41,726 nt of DNA, taken from a virus. Positions 14,366 through 20,756 of this stretch are shown here, in pieces; position 1 is the stretch's first letter; each line of letters starts with the position of its first letter. The stretch spans positions 1 to 41,726 of the IMG/VR virus record IMGVR_UViG_3300021197_001748. One strand, given 5' to 3'. Both the position numbers and the translations under genes were made by a program. The notes under the pieces are model-generated. The model was not told the origin of the DNA and ran no database searches. It saw only the letters and a program-made list of their open reading frames with translations.

Positions 14366-16435
14366 ATGGCTTATAAAACAATTATCGGTACGATGAAAAC
14401 TGCCGGTACTCTTGATATCTCCGCTGGTGATATCGATCTCGCAGCGGGTTCTGTTGACAATGCAGACCTCGCAGGCTCTATTGCTAACTCCAAACTAGCA
14501 AACTCCGCCGTCACGGTTACCGCCGGTGACGGACTTTCTGGTGGTGGTTCCGTTTCTCTCGGTGCCGCCGTCTCAGTTGCTGTTGACCTTAACGAACTAA
14601 CTGCTGCCGCAGTTGACGTTGCCAATGACAGCATTGCCCTAATCGATGCCACTGATAATGGCTCCAAGAAGGAAAGCATCGCTGACCTTATGACCGCCGC
14701 TGCTGGCGATGGCATCAAGGCTTCTTCCGGTGTACTCTCAGTTGACCTTAACGAGCTTAGCGCTGCCGCTGTCGCAGTTGGCGCTGACAGCATCGCTATC
14801 ATTGACGCCACCGACAACAGCTCCAAGAAGGAAAGCATCGCTGACCTTATGACCGCTGCCGCCGGTGACGGTCTCGCTGCTTCTTCTGGTGTCCTTGCTG
14901 TTCAGGTGAGTGGCGCTCTCGTCCTTGCTTCCGATAAGGCCGGTATCAGCGGATCTTTCGCAGGCGCTGGTCTCGGATATAACGGTGGAGTTAACTCCAT
15001 CAGCTCCCTAGAGCTTGACCTCTCTGAGTATAGCCGCGTCGATGTTGCCGCTGGTGACCACTTCCTCATGCTTGACTCAGACGGTTCCAGCGTTCAGCTA
15101 GAGCGTTTTGACAAGCTTGCCAACGCCATGGCTGGTGACGGTCTGGAAGATTCTAGTGGCGTCCTTGCTGTCAAGGTTGACGACACTGGTATTGAAATTA
15201 ACTCTGACACTGTGCGTCTCAAGGACAATGGTGTTACCCTAGCCAAGATGGCTGGTCTCGCACGAGGCAAGTTCATCTATGGTGACGCTTCTGGTGACCC
15301 CGCAGCTCTAGCTCTTGGTTCTGCTCACCAGTTCCTCCAAGCTGACGGCACTGACCTCGCTTGGGTTTCAATGAGTGGTGATGTCACCCTCGCCGCTGGT
15401 GTTGCCTCAATTGGTGCCACCAAGGTCACTGACGCAATGATGAATGATGATGTTGCTACTGGTCTCGCTGGTGTCGGTCTTTCCGCCGCTTCAGGTGTTC
15501 TAGCTCTTGACTGCAATGAGCTAAGCGCTGCTGCCGTTGATCGCGCGAATGACTCTTTTGTCATAATTGACGCGACCGACAACAGCACCAAGAAAGAGTC
15601 CATTGCCGATCTCGCCGCAGCTTTCGCTGATGGTGACGGTATTGAGGCTTCCTCTGGTAAGCTTAGCGTTAAGGTTGACGATAGCTCTGTTGAGATTGAC
15701 TCCGACACAGTTCGCGTCAAGGCTCTTGGTGTCACCAACGCAATGCTCGCTGGTTCCATCGCGAACGCCAAGCTTGCTAACAGTGCTCTTACTGTTGGTA
15801 GTACCAGTGTTTCCCTTGGCGGTACAGCCACTGCGTTCTCCGGTCTAACCGGTCTTGACTTCACCGCTGCTAACGCCAGCATTGGTGCCAGTCTTGGTGC
15901 AAACACTCTAACCCTCGGTGGAGCTGCTTCCCACGTCAGAATCGCTGGTAACCTTGAGGTTGTCGGTAGTGTTGACGCTGTTAGCGCCACAGAGCTAAGA
16001 GTTGAGGACCTAACCATTCAGTGCGCGAGTGGCTCTGCCAACTCTTCCGCTGCTGATGGCGCTGGTCTAAAGGTTGATGGCGCTGACGCCAGCTTCCTAT
16101 GGAGCCACTCCGGACAGCACATGGAGATTAACGAGGATTGCAAACTTAATGGTATGACAGCTGCACTCGCTGCTATCAGCGATGACGCTACCCTAACCCA
16201 GAAGCACTTCTTGGTTAAGGTTGACACCTCTGGTGGTGCCGTCACCGTGACCCTACCCAGCAGCATGCCTACTGGTAAGGTCTTCGTCATCAAGCAAGGT
16301 GGTCACGCCAGTAACGCTGTTACTATTGATACTGCCGGTTCTGAGACCATTGATGGAGCTGCTAGCATTTCACTAGGTTCCGCCTACGGTGCTGCGAACC
16401 TTATGTTCGATGGCTCTAACTACCTAATCTGGTAA
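14366..16435 (+). CDS. Repeat-containing, highly expressed fibre-like virion protein
   Basis: The 689-residue product contains about four copies of a ~53-residue unit, at residues 74-126 and 127-179 (tandem, near-identical) and diverged copies starting near 218 and 382. The unit core is DLNEL[TS]AAAV, DSIA[LI]IDATDN, SKKESIADLMTAAAGDG and SSGVL. The C-terminal ~90 residues carry the shared beta domain (VDTSGGAVTVTLPSSMPTGK to FDGSNYLIW). Codon choice is strongly skewed to GCT/GCC, GGT, CTC/CTT, GAC and AAG, like gp23 and gp18 and unlike neighbouring fibre genes, and the gene has an AGGAGG site. I infer a high-copy virion component, perhaps a fibre or decoration on the head; receptor binding is unproven. 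A strong terminator follows. Confidence 0.78.
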   Translation: MAYKTIIGTMKTAGTLDISAGDIDLAAGSVDNADLAGSIANSKLANSAVTVTAGDGLSGGGSVSLGAAVSVAVDLNELTAAAVDVANDSIALIDATDNGSKKESIADLMTAAAGDGIKASSGVLSVDLNELSAAAVAVGADSIAIIDATDNSSKKESIADLMTAAAGDGLAASSGVLAVQVSGALVLASDKAGISGSFAGAGLGYNGGVNSISSLELDLSEYSRVDVAAGDHFLMLDSDGSSVQLERFDKLANAMAGDGLEDSSGVLAVKVDDTGIEINSDTVRLKDNGVTLAKMAGLARGKFIYGDASGDPAALALGSAHQFLQADGTDLAWVSMSGDVTLAAGVASIGATKVTDAMMNDDVATGLAGVGLSAASGVLALDCNELSAAAVDRANDSFVIIDATDNSTKKESIADLAAAFADGDGIEASSGKLSVKVDDSSVEIDSDTVRVKALGVTNAMLAGSIANAKLANSALTVGSTSVSLGGTATAFSGLTGLDFTAANASIGASLGANTLTLGGAASHVRIAGNLEVVGSVDAVSATELRVEDLTIQCASGSANSSAADGAGLKVDGADASFLWSHSGQHMEINEDCKLNGMTAALAAISDDATLTQKHFLVKVDTSGGAVTVTLPSSMPTGKVFVIKQGGHASNAVTIDTAGSETIDGAASISLGSAYGAANLMFDGSNYLIW
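14585..14902 (+). repeat. Two tandem 159-base coding repeats
   Basis: The unit starting at 14585 repeats at 14744. A 37-base block is identical between 14661-14697 and 14820-14856, exactly 159 bases apart. The period is 53 codons, so the repeat is in frame and could expand or contract by recombination without frameshift. Confidence 0.85.
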
Positions 16436-16457
16436 TTTAAGCTATCACTTAGCTTGG

Positions 16458-16489
16458 AGGGGCGCCCATTCGGGCGCCCTTCTTTTTTT
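16458..16489 (+). terminator. Strong intrinsic terminator
   Basis: GGGCGCCC at 16460-16467 pairs with GGGCGCCC at 16472-16479 across ATTC, extended by G-U and A-T pairs, followed by TTCTTTTTTT. It separates the fibre-like block from the scaffold and capsid genes. Confidence 0.9.
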
Positions 16490-16510
16490 GGGTGTTTGTC
16501 AACTAGAATA

Positions 16511-16518
16511 CTATTTAT
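16511..16518 (+). promoter_or_regulatory. CTAWTTAT element (CTATTTAT), candidate late promoter of gp22-gp23
   Basis: The octamer lies after a terminator and 48 bases before the gp22-type ATG. It belongs to a set of five intergenic occurrences (16511, 20104, 20730, 23406, 28285). A TTGACA at 16521-16526 follows but has no good -10 at standard spacing. The assignment as promoter is inference. Confidence 0.4.
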
Positions 16519-16566
16519 GATTGACATAAAGTGTCTTTCGATCACTTGTATTTTAGGAGAGTATAA

Positions 16567-17586
16567 ATGTCATCAATGTTAGAACAAGCCATCGTCGACG
16601 CCACCGCTCTCAGGGAAGCCGCCCTCAAGAATGCTGAGGCGGCAATCATTGAAAAGTATGCCCCTGAGATTAAGACTGCAGTCAACGCATTATTAGAACA
16701 AGAAGAGACCACCCCGGAGCCCGTACAAGAGGCACCCGCACCAGAGGTGGATGCTCCGCCGGCATTCCTAGAAGGAGAGGGAGACCTCCCAGTCCAAGGG
16801 GAGGAAGTTGAATTGGAACTTACCCTAGAAGCGCTAGAGAACATGGCAAAAGAATTGGTGACAGAAGAAGACACAATCGAAGAAGAGGCTAAGCCTGACT
16901 TCCTTGATCTAGATAAGGACGGCGATAAAGAAGAGTCCATGAAGGACGCCGCCGAAGATAAGGAAGAGGCAGAGTCTGTGGACGAGTCCGCTGAGGAAGA
17001 GGATTTTGTCCTCGATGAGGCTGCTATCGCAGCGCTTGTCGAAGAACTCGTCGTAGATATTACACCCCAGAAGAGTGGATGGGCAGGTATGCCAGAGTCC
17101 ACAATGCAGCACAACCTAGAGCTAGAACTAGCTCATCGTGCCGCCACTGAGGTAAAAGCAGAGAACGACGAACTCAAGAAAGCTCTAGAAGAGCTTAATG
17201 AGTCCAACACGAATCTAAAGAAGTCTAATAAGACTCTTAAAGAAACTGTTTTGAAGATGAAGAGCGCATTTGACGATATGAGCACTTCAAACGCAAAACT
17301 AATTTATACGAATCGTATTTTGAGTAGCCCCTCCTTGAATGAGCGACAAAAAGAAAATATTGTTGAAGCTATATCTAAAGCCGGTTCGGTTGATGAAGCG
17401 AAGGTTATCTATGAGACACTTCAGAGCACAGGGGGCACTGCCCGACGAAAGCAAATGCCAAAATCCCTAAGCGAAACTATCCAGAGATCTTCAACCACGG
17501 TACTGCCTAGGCGTCAGCCCAAGCAGGCAACCGATACTGCTATTGACAGATTGCAAATTCTTGCAGGTATTAAACATAACAATTAA
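16567..17586 (+). CDS. gp22: Prohead core scaffold (gp22-type)
   Basis: The 339-residue protein is placed immediately before the capsid gene, and its C-terminal portion is family-typical (KLIYTNRILSSPSLNERQKE, then AISKAGSVDEAKVIYETLQ). The scaffold fills the prohead and is degraded by gp21. The N-terminal half is very acidic and Pro/Glu-rich. Residues 114-119 form DLDKDG, an EF-hand-like DxDxDG calcium loop, although loop position 12 is Met. A coiled coil spans about 195-245. T4 gp22 is 269 residues, so this one is longer, mainly in the acidic region. AGGAGAG lies just before ATG 16567. It follows a strong terminator and probably has its own late promoter. Confidence 0.88.
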   Translation: MSSMLEQAIVDATALREAALKNAEAAIIEKYAPEIKTAVNALLEQEETTPEPVQEAPAPEVDAPPAFLEGEGDLPVQGEEVELELTLEALENMAKELVTEEDTIEEEAKPDFLDLDKDGDKEESMKDAAEDKEEAESVDESAEEEDFVLDEAAIAALVEELVVDITPQKSGWAGMPESTMQHNLELELAHRAATEVKAENDELKKALEELNESNTNLKKSNKTLKETVLKMKSAFDDMSTSNAKLIYTNRILSSPSLNERQKENIVEAISKAGSVDEAKVIYETLQSTGGTARRKQMPKSLSETIQRSSTTVLPRRQPKQATDTAIDRLQILAGIKHNN

Positions 17587-17590
17587 TTAA

Positions 17591-17600
17591 AAGGAGGTGA
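17591..17600 (+). promoter_or_regulatory. Extended perfect Shine-Dalgarno for the major capsid gene
   Basis: AAGGAGGTGA matches ten bases of the anti-SD complement and lies 7 bases before ATG 17608. It is the longest SD match I noticed here, as expected for the most abundant virion protein. Confidence 0.85.
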
Positions 17601-17607
17601 TACTTTT

Positions 17608-19386
17608 ATGTCTGTATTAAACAAATTAACTGAAGGTATCGTCAACCGAGATATGAAGAAGGAAGGCGAAGCTCTTCTTTCCAAGTGGGAGAAGACTGGT
17701 CTTCTCGAAGGTCTCGGAGATGATACTACGAAAAACGGCATGGCTCGACTTTTGGAGAACCAAGCCAAGGAGCTTCTACGTGAGGCTGCTTCCACCATGT
17801 CTGGTGGAGACGTCGCGGGTTTCGCTGCTGTAGCGTTCCCCATCGTTCGTCGTGTATTCGGTGGACTCATTGCTAACGACCTCGTGTCCGTTCAGCCCAT
17901 GAGCCTACCCTCTGGTCTAATCTTCTTCCTAGACTTCACCTATGGTAACAACAAGCTAGGTACCGATTCTACGGACGCAGCGTTCCCGAAGGGTGCTTCC
18001 ATTTATGGAGGTCAGGTCGTAGGTAGCGAGCTAACTGGTGGTGTAAACCTTACTGGTCTCGGCGCGGAAAGAGGTCCTTATGCCCTTAACAATGGTTACT
18101 CCAGCCCGACTGGTAGTGCCGTCTTTAAGTTGGACACTGCTGCTACTGCCCAGAGCATCATTTTCGGAACTGGTTCCGGCGGCGCCGCTCCGGTTGGTGT
18201 TGCTGATCAGGAGACTTTGAACAAGCTTATTCGCTTCGATCCCGACCTATCTGGATCTGGTGTTGCTTTGATTGCGATCACGGGCTCTGCTGACCTTGCT
18301 CAGCTTAACGTCAATGATCTTATCACGCTTGCCCCGACTGGTACTCTAAGCACGGGTCGTATGGTCCGTCGCTTGACGTCATTCGATTCTGGTTCAAGCC
18401 AGAGCGGTGATCCTTCATTGTCATCCTATGTGTTGCGCCTAGTCTTTGAGTCAACCACAGCTGTTCAGGCTGCTGATTTGGCTGCAGAGCTAAATGACAA
18501 CGCGGAGTTTGAGATGGGCTTCACCATCAACGATAACTTCACTGCTACAGGTCAGCCTGTCGGTGGCGTCGTTGGTACTACGCTTTGGGAACTAGAGAAT
18601 AACTCTCTAATCCCCGAGATCAACATCAAGGTCGACAGTGTAGCTGTCACCGCGATGACCAAGAAGCTCAAGGCTAAGTGGACACCGGAGTTGGGTCAAG
18701 ACCTTAACGCCTACCACAACCTTGATGCCGAGGTTGAGCTAACCAGCATTCTCTCCGAGCAAATTGCTCTAGAGATTGATCAGGAGATCCTCGCTGATCT
18801 CATCAATGGTGCTGCCGCTGGTACACTCTACTGGTCACGTTCACCGGGTCTCTTCCTTAACCGCGAGACAGGTATTGAGGTCGGCGCCGCTTCTGCTGCT
18901 CCTGACTTCACCGGTACGGTCAGCGAGTGGTATGAGACGCTACTAGAGACGGTCAATGACGTTTCTGCTAGAATCCACCGCAAGACTCTCCGTGGCGGAG
19001 CAAACTTCATCGTCTGCTCCCCTGAGCTTGCTGCCATCCTTGAGTTCACCGCCGGATTCCGCGCTGCCGTCACTGTTGACGGTGACCGTGGCACCGCAGG
19101 TGCTGTCAAGGTCGGTCAGCTCTCCAAGAAGCTCGACGTCTACGTCGATCCGTACTTCCCGCGTCAGGTAATGCTCGTGGGTCGTCGCGGCGGAAGCTTC
19201 CTAGAGAGCGGATTCGTTTACGCTCCTTACGTCCCGCTACAAGTCACTCCCACCATCTTCGGTGTCGAGGACTTCGTGCCCCGTAAGGGCGTGATGACCC
19301 GTTACGCTAAGAAGATGGTCCGTCCTGATATGTACGGTCTCGTCATCTGCCGTGACCTAATTGGTGGAGCCGGCTCAACTGCCTAA
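17608..19386 (+). CDS. gp23: Major capsid protein (gp23-type)
   Basis: The 592-residue protein carries the T4-type capsid signature FAAVAFPIVRRVFGGLIAND and SVQPMSLPSGLIFFLDFTYG (about residues 72-111) and the C-terminal PTIFGVEDFVPRKGVMTRYA. It forms the hexamers of the head shell. The N-terminal ~59 residues are a helical, charged pro-region ending MARLLENQAKELLRE/A. Cleavage after Glu59 would fit gp21 specificity (L-x-E). T4 gp23 is 521 residues. Codon use is strongly biased (GGT, GCT, CTC/CTA, AAG) and the SD is near-perfect, both signs of very high expression. An intrinsic terminator follows 26 bases after the stop. Confidence 0.96.
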   Translation: MSVLNKLTEGIVNRDMKKEGEALLSKWEKTGLLEGLGDDTTKNGMARLLENQAKELLREAASTMSGGDVAGFAAVAFPIVRRVFGGLIANDLVSVQPMSLPSGLIFFLDFTYGNNKLGTDSTDAAFPKGASIYGGQVVGSELTGGVNLTGLGAERGPYALNNGYSSPTGSAVFKLDTAATAQSIIFGTGSGGAAPVGVADQETLNKLIRFDPDLSGSGVALIAITGSADLAQLNVNDLITLAPTGTLSTGRMVRRLTSFDSGSSQSGDPSLSSYVLRLVFESTTAVQAADLAAELNDNAEFEMGFTINDNFTATGQPVGGVVGTTLWELENNSLIPEINIKVDSVAVTAMTKKLKAKWTPELGQDLNAYHNLDAEVELTSILSEQIALEIDQEILADLINGAAAGTLYWSRSPGLFLNRETGIEVGAASAAPDFTGTVSEWYETLLETVNDVSARIHRKTLRGGANFIVCSPELAAILEFTAGFRAAVTVDGDRGTAGAVKVGQLSKKLDVYVDPYFPRQVMLVGRRGGSFLESGFVYAPYVPLQVTPTIFGVEDFVPRKGVMTRYAKKMVRPDMYGLVICRDLIGGAGSTA

Positions 19387-19411
19387 TCACTGATTAGTTA
19401 AAAAACAGTCA

Positions 19412-19445
19412 AACCCTCGGTTCTTTTCGGAGAGCCGGGGGTTTT
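19412..19445 (+). terminator. Intrinsic terminator after the major capsid gene
   Basis: A 12-bp stem (AACCCTCGGTTC at 19412-19423 with GAGCCGGGGGTT at 19432-19443, two G-U pairs) with an 8-base loop runs into TTTT and a further T-rich stretch. It ends the gp22-gp23 unit. Confidence 0.85.
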
Positions 19446-19481
19446 GTCTTTCGGGTAGCTAATTAGGAATACCTAGTTATT

Positions 19482-19500
19482 GGGCAGGCTTGACCTGCCC
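19482..19500 (+). other. Perfect 7-bp hairpin in the gap downstream of gp23
   Basis: GGGCAGG at 19482-19488 pairs with CCTGCCC at 19494-19500 around CTTGA. No T-run follows. The 181-base gap 19387-19567 contains this stem, a TAGGAATACCTA inverted repeat at 19464-19475 and the terminator, but no gene I can support. The stem may be a 5' leader structure for the gene at 19568. Confidence 0.45.
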
Positions 19501-19567
19501 CCGCTTCACAAGAGTGGAGTGTGGACATGATTATAAAAGGCGCAAAGCCTAGGGAGGGTTTCTAACT

Positions 19568-20041
19568 ATGGGAAGTAAAAGAGTCGGTCTTGCGAGAACG
19601 CAAGCATTAATTGAGAATTTAGCTCGGTCTATAAGCATGAGCAATTCATCGCTTACTAACCTAACACAGGTTAGCTCAGCAACACTTCAGTCAACTGGAG
19701 AGATGATTTTTGCCATTCAATCAGTGGCAGCCGCAGGCTCTAACCAGGGCGATGCAACGGATATTTCCGCAGGAGGCGGAACGCTTGTTACGGTAACCGG
19801 CGCTGGTAGTAATAAGGGTGTTAAATTGCCCGCACTATCTGGTGTAACTGCCGGTGTAATGTTTGTAATTATTAACACTAACGCATCTAATACATTGGAA
19901 ATATACCCCAACACGGGCGACAAGATTCTACCGGCTGCTGACAATGGCGCGATCACCGTCGCTGCTAGCACTGGTTTGATTTGCTGGAAAGCTGATGACG
20001 ACTCATGGTACGGTTTTGAGCCTGCCGTAATCGCTGCTTAA
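19568..20041 (+). CDS. Probable capsid-associated structural protein downstream of gp23
   Basis: AGGGAGGG sits about 10 bases before ATG 19568. The 157-residue product has a basic helical leader (MGSKRVGLARTQALIENLAR), a Ser/Thr-rich linker and a beta domain related to the C-terminal modules of the fibre-like proteins (VTVTGAGSNKGVKLPALSG, then GVMFVIINTN, NTLEIYPNTGDKIL and SWYGFEP). It is flanked by terminators on both sides, so it forms a one-gene transcription unit between gp23 and the neck genes. This is the position of vertex or decoration proteins in T4-type genomes. A head decoration role is inferred from position and fold only. Confidence 0.7.
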   Translation: MGSKRVGLARTQALIENLARSISMSNSSLTNLTQVSSATLQSTGEMIFAIQSVAAAGSNQGDATDISAGGGTLVTVTGAGSNKGVKLPALSGVTAGVMFVIINTNASNTLEIYPNTGDKILPAADNGAITVAASTGLICWKADDDSWYGFEPAVIAA

Positions 20042-20063
20042 TATAACGCACACCATGTAATAG

Positions 20064-20095
20064 AAGCCCCCTCCCACTGGAGGGGGTTTTCTTTT
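20064..20095 (+). terminator. Strong intrinsic terminator
   Basis: CCCCCTCC at 20067-20074 pairs with GGAGGGGG at 20079-20086 across CACT, with extra A-T pairs, followed by TTTTCTTTT. It terminates the unit of the gene at 19568. Confidence 0.92.
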
Positions 20096-20103
20096 ATGAA
20101 CAA

Positions 20104-20111
20104 CTAATTAT
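20104..20111 (+). promoter_or_regulatory. CTAWTTAT element (CTAATTAT)
   Basis: The octamer lies 9 bases after a terminator and 25 bases before the gene at 20137, inside AACTAATTATTATAT. It is one of five intergenic copies; the promoter role is inference. Confidence 0.4.
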
Positions 20112-20136
20112 TATATCACGCTAGGAAGGATGTAGA

Positions 20137-20367
20137 ATGCAGATAATAAAGGATAGCCCAGCGATGGAGCTTACAAGTGAGCAAGTCTGGGGCTTATTAA
20201 AAGAAGAGTTGCTTAGCGGTCTGTATGGGGGGGAAATAACCGAAGAGGAATTTTTAGACCAGCTTAAAACGTTGAGGGCAGTTGTTGATAACAGCACATT
20301 TTCTTTGATCGCGATCCCCTCAGCCACTACCGCTGAAGAGCAAAATAACGGAGGACCCTATGGGTAA
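20137..20367 (+). CDS. Small acidic protein, unknown
   Basis: The 76-residue product is acidic and helical in its first two thirds (LTSEQVWGLLKEELLSGLYG, then EITEEEFLDQLKTLRAVVD), followed by a disordered tail. AGGAAGG precedes ATG 20137 at good spacing, and its end overlaps the next gene by 8 bases. The helical part resembles generic phage subunit-interaction domains but no family is recognised. The overlap suggests coupled production with the basic protein that follows; an acidic-basic pair is possible but untested. Confidence 0.6.
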   Translation: MQIIKDSPAMELTSEQVWGLLKEELLSGLYGGEITEEEFLDQLKTLRAVVDNSTFSLIAIPSATTAEEQNNGGPYG

Positions 20368-20707
20368 AAAAAGAAGATATAGAAAGTTTCCACAGAAGTT
20401 TGGCAGAAAGTACGCCCTAAAGTATGGCACAACAATTAATCAGCCTGATAAAGAAGAGGTTATTGTCGAAGCGACCTCACCGCCCGAGCCTGTTGTTTTG
20501 GCACCATCCACGCCGGCTATTAACGCAGCTCCGGCAATTGCAATTCCAGAGACAAAGTTAGACTCTACTTCCATTGCTGACACAATCGTGGAGGCTATTG
20601 AGGCTCCCCCACCGCCTAAAAAGAAAAAGGCAACGCGCAAGAAAACTGCCACTACAGCCCGCAAGACAACAAGAAAAAGAACAACGCGATCAAAAACTAC
20701 TAGCTAG
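20360..20707 (+). CDS. Very basic protein with a histone-H1-like C-terminal tail
   Basis: The 115-residue product has a basic N-terminus (MGKKRRYRKFPQKFGRKYAL), a Pro/Ala-rich linker of about 60 residues with an acidic patch, and a C-terminal ~30 residues made almost only of Lys, Arg, Thr, Ala and Ser (KKKKATRKKTATTARKTTRK). Such tails in H1-like and bacterial histone-like proteins bind DNA without sequence specificity. GGAGG lies upstream inside the previous gene. It sits between the capsid and neck genes, so an internal DNA-condensing or DNA-end protein is an attractive but unproven idea. The composition gives no clue to an enzyme. Confidence 0.65.
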   Translation: MGKKRRYRKFPQKFGRKYALKYGTTINQPDKEEVIVEATSPPEPVVLAPSTPAINAAPAIAIPETKLDSTSIADTIVEAIEAPPPPKKKKATRKKTATTARKTTRKRTTRSKTTS

Positions 20708-20729
20708 ACGTGCTTTCTAATTCTCTCAA

Positions 20730-20737
20730 CTAATTAT
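20730..20737 (+). promoter_or_regulatory. CTAWTTAT element (CTAATTAT) before the neck genes
   Basis: The octamer is in the 49-base gap before the gp13-type gene, 20 bases before its ATG, and is followed by GAGGAG, the SD. It belongs to the five-copy intergenic set. Confidence 0.38.
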
Positions 20738-20756
20738 CTAGAGGAGAATTCTAAGT

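Noticed and set aside
14371-16293. Long minus-strand frames (155, 230 and 91 codons) opposite the gene at 14366.
   Set aside because: They mirror the strong codon bias and repeats of the + strand gene, consist of Ser/Ala/Thr/Leu low-complexity sequence and have no SD.
16521-16556. TTGACA upstream of gp22 as a sigma70 promoter.
   Set aside because: No acceptable -10 lies at 16-18 bases; the nearest candidate (TGTATT) needs 20 bases.
16542-17114. 190-codon minus-strand frame, Ser-rich.
   Set aside because: It is the antisense of the acidic GAR-codon-rich scaffold gene; poly-Ser composition is the expected shadow.
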